Part shown: positions 35,333 to 44,925 of the stretch, in pieces
How positions within the stretch are numbered: the stretch's first letter is position 1
Layout of the letters: every line of letters begins with the position of its first letter
Assembly (NCBI RefSeq): GCF_032062175.1
Contig: NZ_DAMBQK010000002.1
Coordinates: 62,001 to 126,000 of the forward strand
Source of the DNA: Atlantibacter sp032062175
GTDB lineage: Bacteria; Pseudomonadota; Gammaproteobacteria; Enterobacterales; Enterobacteriaceae
DNA: 64,000 bases
Direction: 5' to 3'
The notes under the pieces: generated by a model
Databases searched by the model: none
Seen by the model: only the letters and a program-made list of their open reading frames with translations
What the model was told of the DNA's origin: nothing
Translations under genes and position numbers: made by a program

Positions 35333-37972
35333 ATGAGGGGTAAATACCGAGCTCTTATCGCCCTTGCGCTGCTGCTGGTCCTGCTGCCGCTGGCGCTGCT
35401 ATTGACGGTGGCGCACTGGCTGCCGGGGCTGGTGGGGATTTGGCTGCCACCGGGCACCCGTATCGCGCTGGAAGAGAGCCCGCGCATTACGCGCAACAGC
35501 GTGCTGATCCCGCATCTCAGCTATTTGGCGGGAGACTGCGAACTGGCGAAAGTTACCCACGCCACGCTCAGCCATCCCAGCCGCTGGAAGCTCGACGTCG
35601 ATGCGCTCGATATTAACAGCGCCTGTTTTAATCAACTTCCCGCAGGTGAAGAAAACCCCGCCGCGCCGCGCACCCTGGCTGAATGGCAGGCGATGCTGCC
35701 CTATAGCTGGCTGACAATTAATCAATTCACGCTTGCTTCCTGGCAGCAGTTTGCGGGCGAACTCAACGTGGGGTTGACCCCGACGCGTCAGACCATCAGC
35801 TATCAGGGCGATACTGTCTCTTTGAGTGCGCAAATCGACGGGCAAACCGCCACCATCAAATCGTTCTCCTTTCAGGCCCTTGAAGGACAGGAGCCGCTGT
35901 CGCTGGCGGGCGAAGTAACGCTGGGCCTGCTTCCGGACGGCTTGCCGACCCAGGGGCACTTGAATACGCGCGTCCACTTGCCAGGTCCGCTGCCGCTGGC
36001 GGATGCCGAGCTGGAATGGGAACAAAATCGCGGCCAACTGCTGATTAGCGCCCCGGACGATCCCGATCCGCTGCTCGACCTTCCCTGGACCGTGACCGCC
36101 GATCGCTTCTCCATTAGCGACGGTCGCTGGCACTGGACGCTTGAAGGCATGCCGCTGAGCGGCCGTCTGGCTATCAACGCCGATAACTGGCAGCAGGGGC
36201 TGGACGCGGCGCAAATTAGCGGGCGGCTGAACGTGGTGACCCAGGGGGCCGCCGGGAAAGGCAACGCGGTACTCAATTTTGGGCCGGGTAAACTGAGCCT
36301 GACCGACAGCGCCATGCCGGTACAGCTCACCGGGGAAGCCAAACAGGACCAGATGATTTTCTACGCAGTGCTGCCAGGGGCGCTGAGCGGTCCGCTGCTC
36401 GACCCGCAACTGCGCTTCGCACCCGGTGCGCTACTGCGCTCGCGTGGGCGGGTGATCGACTCGCTGAATATCGACGAAATCCGCTGGCCGCTGGCGGGGG
36501 TGAAAGTCGCCTCAACCGGTGTGGACGGTAGGCTCCAGGCCATTCTGCGCGCCCACGAAAACCAGATGGGCGATTTTGAACTGCATCTCGACGGCCAGGC
36601 GAATGATTTTTTACCCGACAGCGGCCTGTGGCAGTGGCGCTACTGGGGTGAAGGCGGCTTTACGCCGATGCAGGCGCGCTGGGATGTGAAGGGCACTGGC
36701 GAATGGCATGACAGCACCATCACGCTCAATACGCTCTCTACCGGGTTCGACAAACTGCAATACGGCTCGATGCGTATCAACGCGCCGCGCCTGGCGATGA
36801 ACAAGCCGGTGCGCTGGGTGCGCGACGGAGCTCATTCGCTGTTTGAAGGGGCGATGACCCTCAATGCGGGAGAAACCACCTTCACTGGCGGTAGCGTCTT
36901 GCCGCCGTCGCGGCTCAACTTTAGCGTTCAGGGCAGCGACCCCACCTCGTTCCAGTTCAAAGGCGATCTGCATGCCGACGAGATTGGCCCGGTACAGGTT
37001 AACGGTCGCTGGGATGGTATTCGCCTGCGCGGCCAGGCGTGGTGGCCCGCCCAGCCGCTGGCAGTTTTCCAGCCGCTGATCCCGCCAGACTGGAAAATGG
37101 CGCTGCGCGACGGCACGTTCTACGCCCAGATCGCGTTTTCGGCGGCGGCGGAGCAGGGTTTTGAAGCGGGGGGGCACGGCGTTCTCAAGGGCGGCAGCGC
37201 ATGGATGCCGGATAACAAACTCGACGGCGTGGATTTTGTCCTGCCGTTCCGCTTCAGCGACTCGACCTGGCAACTCGGCACGCGCGGCCCAGTAACGCTG
37301 CGTATCGCCAGAGTAGAAAACCAGGTGGTGGCGCAAAACCTCACGGCAGATCTGGAAGGCTGGTATCCCTGGAATGAACAGCAGCCGCTAATCCTCAGTA
37401 ACGTCAACGTTGGCGTGCTGGGCGGCAACATCAGCATGCAGCAGTTGCGGATGCCTCAACACGATGCGGCGCTACTGCGGGTAAACAATATTTCCTCCAG
37501 CGAACTGATTACGGCGGTAAATCCGAAACAGTTTACCCTGTCCGGGCGGGTGAACGGCGCACTGCCGCTGTGGCTGGATAACCCGGACTGGATTATTCGC
37601 GACGGCTGGCTGACCAACCCTGGCCCGATGACGCTGCGGCTGGATAAAGACATGGCGGACGCTATCGTCAAAGATAATATGGCAGCGGGAGTGGGCATCA
37701 ACTGGCTGCGTTATATGGAGATTTCCCGCTCCTGGACGCGGCTTAATCTGACCAATCTCGGCGTGCTGACGCTGCATGCCGAACTCCAGGGCATCAGCCG
37801 CATCGATGGCAAAAGTAATACCGTCAAGTTGAACTACCAGCATGAAGAGAACCTCTTCACCCTGTGGCGCAGCTTGCGATTTGGCGACAATCTTCAGGCC
37901 TGGCTTGAACAACATGCAAGTTTGCCGGATAGCGCGTGTGCAACCGGCGAAACCTGTGAGGAACCCCAATGA
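35333..37972 (+). CDS. ydbH: YdbH, AsmA-like bridge protein for phospholipid transport
   Basis: YdbH is one of three AsmA-like proteins (with TamB and YhdP) that move phospholipids from the inner to the outer membrane along a long beta-groove. It has 879 aa, exactly the E. coli length. An N-terminal membrane anchor (ALIALALLLVLLPLALLLTV) is followed by a long beta-rich periplasmic body. Its C-terminal DUF2125/dicarboxylate-type region includes FTLSGRVNGALPLWLDNPDWIIRDGWLTNPGPM. ynbE follows with an ATGA overlap. The usual third gene, ydbL, is not present. Confidence 0.94.
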   Translation: MRGKYRALIALALLLVLLPLALLLTVAHWLPGLVGIWLPPGTRIALEESPRITRNSVLIPHLSYLAGDCELAKVTHATLSHPSRWKLDVDALDINSACFNQLPAGEENPAAPRTLAEWQAMLPYSWLTINQFTLASWQQFAGELNVGLTPTRQTISYQGDTVSLSAQIDGQTATIKSFSFQALEGQEPLSLAGEVTLGLLPDGLPTQGHLNTRVHLPGPLPLADAELEWEQNRGQLLISAPDDPDPLLDLPWTVTADRFSISDGRWHWTLEGMPLSGRLAINADNWQQGLDAAQISGRLNVVTQGAAGKGNAVLNFGPGKLSLTDSAMPVQLTGEAKQDQMIFYAVLPGALSGPLLDPQLRFAPGALLRSRGRVIDSLNIDEIRWPLAGVKVASTGVDGRLQAILRAHENQMGDFELHLDGQANDFLPDSGLWQWRYWGEGGFTPMQARWDVKGTGEWHDSTITLNTLSTGFDKLQYGSMRINAPRLAMNKPVRWVRDGAHSLFEGAMTLNAGETTFTGGSVLPPSRLNFSVQGSDPTSFQFKGDLHADEIGPVQVNGRWDGIRLRGQAWWPAQPLAVFQPLIPPDWKMALRDGTFYAQIAFSAAAEQGFEAGGHGVLKGGSAWMPDNKLDGVDFVLPFRFSDSTWQLGTRGPVTLRIARVENQVVAQNLTADLEGWYPWNEQQPLILSNVNVGVLGGNISMQQLRMPQHDAALLRVNNISSSELITAVNPKQFTLSGRVNGALPLWLDNPDWIIRDGWLTNPGPMTLRLDKDMADAIVKDNMAAGVGINWLRYMEISRSWTRLNLTNLGVLTLHAELQGISRIDGKSNTVKLNYQHEENLFTLWRSLRFGDNLQAWLEQHASLPDSACATGETCEEPQ

Positions 37973-38181
37973 GAGTGATGTTAGCAACCGGGCTGGCGCT
38001 GCTGTTTCCGGTGCTCAGCGGCTGCACGCCGCGCATCGAGGTGGCGGCCCCGAAAGAGCCGATTACCATCAATATGAACGTGAAAATCGAGCACGACATC
38101 AATATTAAAGCGGATAAAGAGGTCGAGACGCTGCTTAACAATCGCAGCGATATGTTGAAGCCCGATCGCACACAGCACTGA
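37969..38181 (+). CDS. ynbE: YnbE, small outer-membrane lipoprotein partner of YdbH
   Basis: A 70-aa lipoprotein. The signal MRVMLATGLALLFPVLSGC ends in the lipobox LSGC, and the mature core TPRIEVAAPKEPITINMNVK is almost invariant in the family. Published work shows YnbE stacks on the C-terminus of YdbH at the outer membrane to complete the bridge, with YdbL as a chaperone. The start overlaps the ydbH stop. The C-terminus (NNRSDMLKPDRTQH) is about nine residues longer than in E. coli. Confidence 0.93.
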   Translation: MRVMLATGLALLFPVLSGCTPRIEVAAPKEPITINMNVKIEHDINIKADKEVETLLNNRSDMLKPDRTQH

Positions 38182-38259
38182 GCGGCTACCCCTGACGGGT
38201 AGTCTCCGGCTCAGGCCTGAAGTGCTACGCTGTGAGTCTTATTTTGATGGAGAGCCGTC

Positions 38260-38589
38260 ATGGAACAACACACATTTCGCCTGCCGCTGGAAGGTATCGA
38301 TGCGCAGGACAAACAGCAGCTTATCCCGTTAATCACCCGCCATGCGGGGATTTTCGAACGCTTCGTGATGTCAGAGTTTCCCGGCGATCGTCGCTATGCG
38401 TACCAGCCGGAGTCGTTTGAAATCGTTACCCTCGACGATAAGCAATTCACGTTCCGTTGCCTGACGCACTACTTTGAGCCGTGCTGCGATCGCAATATGC
38501 ATGATGAGCATCAGTATACGGTGGCTTATCAGCGGGAAGGGGATGCGCTGGTGATTACGCTTGATGAAACGCCGTGGGAAGTGGTGTAG
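38260..38589 (+). CDS. Conserved-looking 109-aa protein of unknown function
   Basis: The frame MEQHTFRLPLEGIDAQDKQQ to VITLDETPWEVV has a good start context (GGAGAG before the ATG) and codon use like its neighbours. It ends just before a terminator. There is no signal peptide or membrane helix. Paired cysteines (RCLTHYFEPCCDRNMH) and several histidines might bind metal, but no family is recognised. It lies where ydbL would be expected but has no similarity to it (no signal peptide, no DUF1318 features). Confidence 0.7.
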   Translation: MEQHTFRLPLEGIDAQDKQQLIPLITRHAGIFERFVMSEFPGDRRYAYQPESFEIVTLDDKQFTFRCLTHYFEPCCDRNMHDEHQYTVAYQREGDALVITLDETPWEVV

Positions 38590-38597
38590 CCATAAAA

Positions 38598-38620
38598 AAG
38601 TGGGCGCGAGGCCCACTTCT
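38598..38620. terminator. Bidirectional terminator before azoR
   Basis: AAGTGGGC/GCCCACTT (38598-38605 with 38611-38618) form an 8-bp stem. On the minus strand it is followed by TTTTTT, 28 bp past the azoR stop. It also lies 9 bp past the plus-strand 109-aa gene. Confidence 0.85.
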
Positions 38621-38645
38621 TACAAATTCTACTGAACGGTGAAGC

Positions 38646-39251
38646 TTACGCCGCGACCAGGCTATCAATCGCCGCTTTGGCATCGCTCTGGGCTTTGGTC
38701 GCGACTTCCGGACCGTAAGCAATCCCTTCTGCGAACACGAAGTTCACATCGGTGATGCCGATAAAGCCGAGGAACAGGCTCAGGTACGGTGCAATCAGGT
38801 CGGTCGGGGTGTCTTTATGGATACCACCACGGCTGGACAGCACAATCGCACGTTTACCGGTTACCAGACCTTCCGGCCCTTTCTCGGTATAACGGAAGGT
38901 CACACCCGCTCGCGCCACCAGGTCAAAATAGTTTTTCAACTGGGTCGGGATGTTGAAATTGTACATTGGCGCCGCAATAACAATCACGTCATGAGCTTTC
39001 AGCTCGGCAATCAGTTCATCAGACAGCGCCAGCGCGTCCTGTTGACGCGGGGTCAGCGGGGCATCGCTCGGGCGCAGCGCGCCGACCAGTTCGCCATCCA
39101 GTACCGGGATTGGGTTTGCTGCCAGGTCACGCACGGTGATGTGGTCCGCGCTGTGCTGCTCACGCCACTGATCGACAAAATAATCTGATAACTGGTTAGA
39201 CTGTGAATACCCTGCCAAAATGCTTGATTTGAGAACTAATACTTTGCTCAT
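38646..39251 (-). CDS. azoR: AzoR, FMN-dependent NADH:quinone/azo reductase
   Basis: AzoR is a homodimeric flavoenzyme that reduces quinones and azo dyes with NADH and protects against thiol-reactive quinone stress. The protein is 201 aa as in E. coli. The flavodoxin-like start MSKVLVLKSSILAGYSQSNQ binds the FMN phosphate. The FMN-contacting loops are APMYNFNIPTQLKNYFD and VLSSRGGIHKDTP. The ATG at 39251 follows AAGGAACC. It is divergent from hrpA. Confidence 0.96.
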   Translation of the reverse strand: MSKVLVLKSSILAGYSQSNQLSDYFVDQWREQHSADHITVRDLAANPIPVLDGELVGALRPSDAPLTPRQQDALALSDELIAELKAHDVIVIAAPMYNFNIPTQLKNYFDLVARAGVTFRYTEKGPEGLVTGKRAIVLSSRGGIHKDTPTDLIAPYLSLFLGFIGITDVNFVFAEGIAYGPEVATKAQSDAKAAIDSLVAA

Positions 39252-39454
39252 GGGTGGTTCCTTTTATTTGATAGTCGGGGTAATGCCCCTTGCTTGAAAA
39301 CACTTTATTCACAATCCGATTGCAGTGATAGCGCAATATATCGATTCCTATGTTCGAATTTATTGAACAAGGCGTGGGATTGAGCGATGTGGTACTCTAC
39401 GCCGCATCGCGCTCGACGCCTTAACACCTTGTGCACCTAACATTTAAAAGCACC

Positions 39455-42400
39455 ATGGAAACCAAAAACCTGAACGTAAACGCGCTGATGGCGCGCCTTG
39501 ATACGCTGATGCTGAAAGATCGCCAGCGTTTCGCGCGCCGTCTGCATGGCGTGAAAAAAGTGAAAAATCCTGATGCCCAACAGGCCATTTTTGCCGAGCT
39601 GGACCAGCAAATTAACGAAGCGGTAGGGAAGGTTCAGCTGCGTCTTGCGGCGCGCCCTGAGATTACCTATCCGGATAATCTGCCGGTCAGCCAGAAAAAA
39701 GATGACATCCTGGCGGCTATCCGCGATCACCAGGTGGTGATTGTCGCCGGGGAAACCGGCTCGGGCAAAACCACCCAGTTACCGAAAATTTGTATGGAGC
39801 TGGGGCGTGGCATCACGGGGCTGATTGGTCACACCCAGCCGCGCCGTCTGGCGGCGCGCACTGTGGCAAACCGTATCGCCGAAGAACTGAAAACCGAGCC
39901 GGGCGGCGCGGTGGGCTATAAGGTCCGGTTTAGCGATCACGTTAGCGAATCCACCCAGGTCAAGCTAATGACCGACGGGATCCTGCTGGCGGAAATCCAG
40001 CAGGACCGGCTGCTGATGCAGTACGACACGCTGATTATCGATGAGGCCCACGAACGCAGCCTGAATATCGATTTCCTGCTCGGCTACCTGAAAGAGCTGC
40101 TGCCGCGTCGTCCGGATCTGAAAGTGATTATCACCTCGGCGACCATCGACCCGGAACGCTTCTCACGCCACTTTAACCACGCGCCGATTATTGAAGTGTC
40201 GGGACGGACTTACCCGGTGGACGTACGCTATCGCCCGATTGTTGAAGACGCCGACGACACCGAACGCGATCAGCTCCAGGCGATTTTCGATGCCGTGGAC
40301 GAGCTGAGCCACGAAGCGCCCGGCGATATCCTGATCTTTATGAGCGGGGAGCGGGAAATCCGCGATACTGCCGATGGCCTGAACAAGCTGAATCTGCCGC
40401 ACACCGAAGTGCTGCCGCTGTACGCGCGTTTATCCAACAGCGAACAGAACCGAATTTTCCAGTCCCATACCGGGCGGCGCATCGTGCTGGCGACTAACGT
40501 GGCGGAAACCTCGTTGACCGTGCCAGGCATTAAATATGTGATCGACCCGGGCCAGGCGCGCATCAGCCGCTACAGCTACCGCACTAAAGTGCAGCGCCTG
40601 CCGATTGAGCCGGTCTCGCAGGCCTCCGCCAATCAGCGTAAAGGCCGCTGCGGCCGCGTGTCGGAAGGCATCTGTATCCGTCTCTATTCGGAAGACGATT
40701 TCTTGTCGCGTCCGGCGTTTACTGACCCGGAAATTCTGCGTACCAACCTCGCGTCAGTTATTTTGCAGATGACCGCGCTGGGGCTGGGCGATATCGCCGC
40801 TTTCCCGTTCGTTGAAGCGCCGGACAAGCGTAACATCCAGGACGGTGTGCGCCTGCTGGAAGAGCTGGGGGCGATTACCGCCGACGAGCAGGCCTCGGTC
40901 TACAAACTTACCCCGCTGGGCCGCCAGCTCTCGCAACTGCCGGTTGACCCGCGTCTGGCGCGTATGGTGCTGGAAGCCCAGCGGCTCGGCTGCGTGCGCG
41001 AGGCGATGATTATCACCTCGGCGCTGTCGATTCAGGACCCGCGCGAGCGTCCGATGGATAAGCAGCAGGCGTCCGATGAAAAACACCGCCGCTTCCATGA
41101 TAAGGAGTCGGATTTCCTGGCGTTTGTGAACCTGTGGAATTACCTCGGCGAGCAGCAAAAAGCGCTCTCCTCGAACCAATTCCGCCGCCTGTGCCGGGCC
41201 GATTACCTGAACTATCTGCGGGTGCGCGAATGGCAGGATATTTACACCCAGCTACGCCAGGTCGTCAAAGAGTTGGGCATTCCGGTAAACAGCGAACCGG
41301 CGGAGTACCGCGAGATCCACACTGCGCTGCTCACCGGCCTGCTGTCGCATATCGGCATGAAGGATACCGACAAGCAGGAGTTTACCGGCGCGCGCAACGC
41401 CCGGTTCTCAATTTTCCCCGGTTCCGGCCTGTTTAAGAAGCCGCCGAAATGGACGATTGTCGCCGAACTGGTAGAAACCAGCCGTCTGTGGGGGCGTATT
41501 GCCGCGCGCATCGATCCCGAGTGGATTGAACCGGTGGCGCAGCACCTGCTGAAGCGTAGCTACAGCGAGCCGCACTGGGAGCGGGCGCAGGGCGCGGTCA
41601 TGGCCACGGAGAAGGTCACGGTTTACGGGCTGCCGATTGTCGCGGCGCGTAAGGTAAATTACAGCCAGATTGACCCGGCGCTGTGCCGCGAACTGTTTAT
41701 CCGCCACGCGCTGGTTGAAGGCGACTGGCAAACCCGTCACGCCTTTTTCCGGGATAACCAGAAACTGCGTGCCGAAGTGGAAGAGTTGGAGCACAAATCG
41801 CGCCGTCGCGACATTCTGGTGGATGACGAGTCGCTGTTTGAGTTTTACGACCAGCGCATCGGCCATGAAGTGGTATCGGCGCGTCACTTCGACAGCTGGT
41901 GGAAAAAGGCCAGTAAAGAGAACCCGGACCTGCTCAATTTTGAAAAGAGCATGTTGATTAAAGAAGGCGCGGAGAAAGTCAGCAAGCTGGACTATCCGAA
42001 CTTCTGGCATCAGGGCACTCTCAAGCTGCGCCTCAGCTACCAGTTTGAGCCGGGCGGCGACGCGGACGGGGTGACGGTGCATATTCCCTTGCCGCTGCTG
42101 AACCAGGTGGAAGACGCGGGGTTTGAATGGCAGGTGCCGGGGATGCGCCGCGAGCTGATTATCGCGCTGATCAAATCGTTGCCCAAGCCGTTACGCCGTA
42201 ACTTTGTGCCCGCGCCTAACTATGCAGAAGCATTCTTAGGGCGCACCACGCCGCTGGAACAGCCGCTGCTCGAGTCACTGGAGCGCGAACTGCGCCGCAT
42301 GACCGGCGTCACCGTTGACCGCGAGGCGTGGCAGTGGGAACAGGTGCCCGATCACCTGAAAATGACCTTCCGGGTCGTGGATGAAAAGAACCGCAAGCTC

Positions 42401-43357
42401 AACGAAGGCAAAGATCTCACGGCGCTGAAAGGCAGCCTGAAGAATAAAGTGCAGGAAACGCTCTCCGCCGTGGCGGATGACGGCATCGAGCAAAGCGGCC
42501 TGCATATCTGGAGCTTCGGCACGCTGCCCGATCACTACGAGCAGAAGCGCGGCGGCTACCAGGTTAAAGCCTGGCCTGCGCTGGTGGATGAAAAAGAGAG
42601 CGTCGGCATCAAGCTGTTTGATAACCCGCAGGATCAGCAGAACGCCATGTGGCGCGGGCTGCGGCGCTTATTGCTGCTTAATATTCCGTCGCCGATTAAG
42701 TATCTGCATGAAAAACTGCCTAACAAAGCCAAGCTGGGCCTCTATTTCAACCCGTACGGCAAAGTGTTGGATCTGATCGACGATTGCATCTCCTGCGGCG
42801 TGGATAAGCTGATTGCCGAACACGGCGGGCCGGTGTGGACCGAAGAAGGCTTCGCGCAGTTGCATGAAAAAGTGCGTGCCGAGCTTAACGACGCGGTGGT
42901 GGATATCGCTAAACAGGTCGAGCAGATCCTGACGGCGGTATTTAACATCAACAAGCGGCTCAAGGGGCGGGTCGATATGACGATGGCGCTGGGGCTGTCC
43001 GATATCAAAGCCCAGATGAGCGGCCTGGTGTATCGCGGTTTCGTGACCGGCAATGGCTATCAGCGGTTAGGCGATACCCTGCGCTATTTGCAGGCCATCG
43101 AAAAACGGCTTGAGAAGCTGGCTATCGATCCGCATCGCGATCGTGCCCAGATGTTGAAAGTGGAAGCGGTACAGCAGGCGTGGCAGCAATGGCTTAACAA
43201 ACTGCCTGCCGCGCGTCGCGATGACGAAGAGGTCACTGCGATCCGCTGGATGATAGAAGAACTGCGGGTCAGCTACTTCGCCCAACAGCTCGGCACGCCG
43301 TATCCCATTTCGGATAAACGGGTGTTGCAGGCGATGGAGCAGGTCGGCGCTGCGTAA
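39455..43357 (+). CDS. hrpA: HrpA, DEAH-box ATP-dependent RNA helicase
   Basis: HrpA is a 1300-aa DEAH/RHA helicase. In E. coli it processes fimbrial mRNA and helps rescue collided ribosomes. I start at the ATG at 39455 (METKNLNVNALMARLDTLML), which gives the E. coli length; eight upstream residues are open but not homologous. Motifs: GETGSGKT (I), DEAHERS (II), SATID (III) and QRKGRCGR (VI). The winged-helix, ratchet and OB regions follow, and then the long DUF3418 C-terminal domain (about 700-1290) typical of HrpA. Confidence 0.96.
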   Translation: METKNLNVNALMARLDTLMLKDRQRFARRLHGVKKVKNPDAQQAIFAELDQQINEAVGKVQLRLAARPEITYPDNLPVSQKKDDILAAIRDHQVVIVAGETGSGKTTQLPKICMELGRGITGLIGHTQPRRLAARTVANRIAEELKTEPGGAVGYKVRFSDHVSESTQVKLMTDGILLAEIQQDRLLMQYDTLIIDEAHERSLNIDFLLGYLKELLPRRPDLKVIITSATIDPERFSRHFNHAPIIEVSGRTYPVDVRYRPIVEDADDTERDQLQAIFDAVDELSHEAPGDILIFMSGEREIRDTADGLNKLNLPHTEVLPLYARLSNSEQNRIFQSHTGRRIVLATNVAETSLTVPGIKYVIDPGQARISRYSYRTKVQRLPIEPVSQASANQRKGRCGRVSEGICIRLYSEDDFLSRPAFTDPEILRTNLASVILQMTALGLGDIAAFPFVEAPDKRNIQDGVRLLEELGAITADEQASVYKLTPLGRQLSQLPVDPRLARMVLEAQRLGCVREAMIITSALSIQDPRERPMDKQQASDEKHRRFHDKESDFLAFVNLWNYLGEQQKALSSNQFRRLCRADYLNYLRVREWQDIYTQLRQVVKELGIPVNSEPAEYREIHTALLTGLLSHIGMKDTDKQEFTGARNARFSIFPGSGLFKKPPKWTIVAELVETSRLWGRIAARIDPEWIEPVAQHLLKRSYSEPHWERAQGAVMATEKVTVYGLPIVAARKVNYSQIDPALCRELFIRHALVEGDWQTRHAFFRDNQKLRAEVEELEHKSRRRDILVDDESLFEFYDQRIGHEVVSARHFDSWWKKASKENPDLLNFEKSMLIKEGAEKVSKLDYPNFWHQGTLKLRLSYQFEPGGDADGVTVHIPLPLLNQVEDAGFEWQVPGMRRELIIALIKSLPKPLRRNFVPAPNYAEAFLGRTTPLEQPLLESLERELRRMTGVTVDREAWQWEQVPDHLKMTFRVVDEKNRKLNEGKDLTALKGSLKNKVQETLSAVADDGIEQSGLHIWSFGTLPDHYEQKRGGYQVKAWPALVDEKESVGIKLFDNPQDQQNAMWRGLRRLLLLNIPSPIKYLHEKLPNKAKLGLYFNPYGKVLDLIDDCISCGVDKLIAEHGGPVWTEEGFAQLHEKVRAELNDAVVDIAKQVEQILTAVFNINKRLKGRVDMTMALGLSDIKAQMSGLVYRGFVTGNGYQRLGDTLRYLQAIEKRLEKLAIDPHRDRAQMLKVEAVQQAWQQWLNKLPAARRDDEEVTAIRWMIEELRVSYFAQQLGTPYPISDKRVLQAMEQVGAA

Positions 43358-43360
43358 ATA

Positions 43361-43392
43361 AAAAGGCTGCACATCATTTGCAGCCTTTTTTA
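43361..43392. terminator. Bidirectional terminator after hrpA
   Basis: AAAGGCTGCA/TGCAGCCTTT (43362-43371 with 43379-43388) with a 7-nt loop and T/A runs on both sides lies between convergent hrpA and the lipoprotein gene. Confidence 0.88.
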
Positions 43393-43396
43393 TCGG

Positions 43397-44092
43397 TTAA
43401 CTCTGCGGCTTCGCGGCATCTTCATAGGTGAAGGAGACCGGGAAGCTGCTTTCGCCCTTCGCCAGGGGCGGTTTGGGTAGCGGGCTGGCTTTGGCGGTAG
43501 TAATAAACGCATTGCACAGCGAGCCGCCGTTTTGCTGTTGCTGAATTTCCGGCGGCGCGATAGGCGTGGCGGCGGATCCATCGGCTGATGGCCCGTTTGC
43601 CAGCGCATCATCAATACTGGCATCGGCCATCGCTGCACTGGCGGCAGCGGCCTGGGCGCTCGGCAGCGCCGGAGTGCCTTCAATCTGTTCGATAGTGCCG
43701 TCTGCGTTCACGCTCATCAGCACTTCGCAGGCCTGACCGGCATACGCGGACTGCTCAGCATCAAAGCGCTTATCTAATTCAGCCACCACCAGTTTTTGAT
43801 ACTCGTCGCCGGTTAACGGTTTCGGCTTCGGCTTCGGTTTAAATGCCGATTTCTGGGCATCCAGTTTTTCGAGGATTTGCGCCAGTTCCGCCGCGCCGAG
43901 CGGGTTAACGAAATTCATCCGCTTGCGAATGGCCTCTCTGGACTGGCTGTAACAGGTATCAAAGGCTTTCTGCTCGCCGTCAGATTTTTGGGTGCAATCC
44001 ACGTCATACTGGGCGCGGAGCTGGGAAGGGGTGCTGCATCCGCTAAGCGCAAACAGCGCCGCAAGGGCGATTAAGGTGTAACGGGTTTTCAT
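43397..44092 (-). CDS. Lipoprotein with a split TolA-C/TonB-C-like domain
   Basis: A 231-aa predicted lipoprotein with lipobox LSGC (Cys19). A Lys-Pro linker KPKPKPKP (85-92) is followed by a region that reads like the C-terminal domain of TolA: YQKLVVAELDKRF (98-110), YAGQACEVLMSVNADGTIEQIEG (117-139) and LCNAFITTAKASPLPKPP (192-209). The last two blocks are separated by an Ala/Ser/Pro/Gln-rich insertion of about 50 residues (141-190). TolA proper puts the same two cysteines in a disulfide. It starts at the ATG at 44092. The function is unknown; a role in the envelope, perhaps imitating or binding Tol-Pal partners, is inference. Confidence 0.75.
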   Translation of the reverse strand: MKTRYTLIALAALFALSGCSTPSQLRAQYDVDCTQKSDGEQKAFDTCYSQSREAIRKRMNFVNPLGAAELAQILEKLDAQKSAFKPKPKPKPLTGDEYQKLVVAELDKRFDAEQSAYAGQACEVLMSVNADGTIEQIEGTPALPSAQAAAASAAMADASIDDALANGPSADGSAATPIAPPEIQQQQNGGSLCNAFITTAKASPLPKPPLAKGESSFPVSFTYEDAAKPQS

Positions 44093-44283
44093 AACGCGTG
44101 AATACCTGGTTTATCGATAAACGTGCCGGAGCCTCAAAGGCGCAGAATAATGCCGTAAATTAACGGAATTTTCCATTGCCTCTACTCCTTTTTACCAGGC
44201 CGTCAACCGGAGCGTTGACGGGCGGTTTAACCCGTGAGGTTTATTTTTACAATGGTAAGATTTAGCGCTGTTAAGGAGCTTTT

Positions 44284-44925
44284 ATGACGGATGAGAAACG
44301 CCCCTATCATCACGGCAGTTTACCGCAGGCGGTACTGGAAGCCGCTGAGCGGGTGCTGGTGCGCGACGGGATCGCGGGCGTAGGGTTACGTGCCATCGCG
44401 CGGGAAGCGGAGGTATCGCATACCGCGCCAAAGCATCATTTCGGCAACCTGGCGAATTTGCTGAGCGAGCTGGCGGCAAAAGGCTATCAGCGGCTGGCGG
44501 CGGCGCTGTTCAACGCCACGGAGCACTGCACGGATGACGCGGCGCGGCGGCGCGAGATGGCGAAAACCTACGTTCACTTCGCCGCTGAACATCCACACAT
44601 GTTTAGCCTGATGTTTCGCAACGAGATCATCAGCTTATCCAATCCAAACCTGCTCAGCGCGATGCGTAACGCCATGTTTATGATGGCGCGCAGCGTTTCG
44701 TCGGACGCGGGTGACGGGACCAGGGTCATGGATGAGGCGGCAGCAATGCGCGTGACCGTCGCCTGGGCGTATTTGCACGGCCTGGCGACCTTGCTGATCG
44801 ATAAACGCCTGACCGGTATTGCACGAGTCAGCCCGTTTGAAAATGCTCCGGCGCTGGTCGAACGCGTACTGGAGCAGGTCACGTTAACGATTCATTTGCC
44901 TGGGGATGAACCTGATAAACGCTGA
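44284..44925 (+). CDS. TetR/AcrR-family transcriptional regulator
   Basis: A 213-aa regulator with an N-terminal TetR helix-turn-helix (about 12-60: ALEAAERVL-type start, LRAIAREAEVSHTAPKHHFGNLANLLSELAAKGY). Its C-terminal ligand domain is of the WHG type, with AWAYLHGLATLLID. The ATG at 44284 follows AAGGAG. It is divergent from the lipoprotein gene at 44092 and upstream of ydcF, so either could be a target. The ligand is unknown. Confidence 0.88.
   Translation: MTDEKRPYHHGSLPQAVLEAAERVLVRDGIAGVGLRAIAREAEVSHTAPKHHFGNLANLLSELAAKGYQRLAAALFNATEHCTDDAARRREMAKTYVHFAAEHPHMFSLMFRNEIISLSNPNLLSAMRNAMFMMARSVSSDAGDGTRVMDEAAAMRVTVAWAYLHGLATLLIDKRLTGIARVSPFENAPALVERVLEQVTLTIHLPGDEPDKR

Noticed and set aside
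35399..36409. A 336-codon minus-strand frame opposite ydbH
   Set aside because: Antisense shadow in GC-rich DNA; ydbH is full length and conserved.
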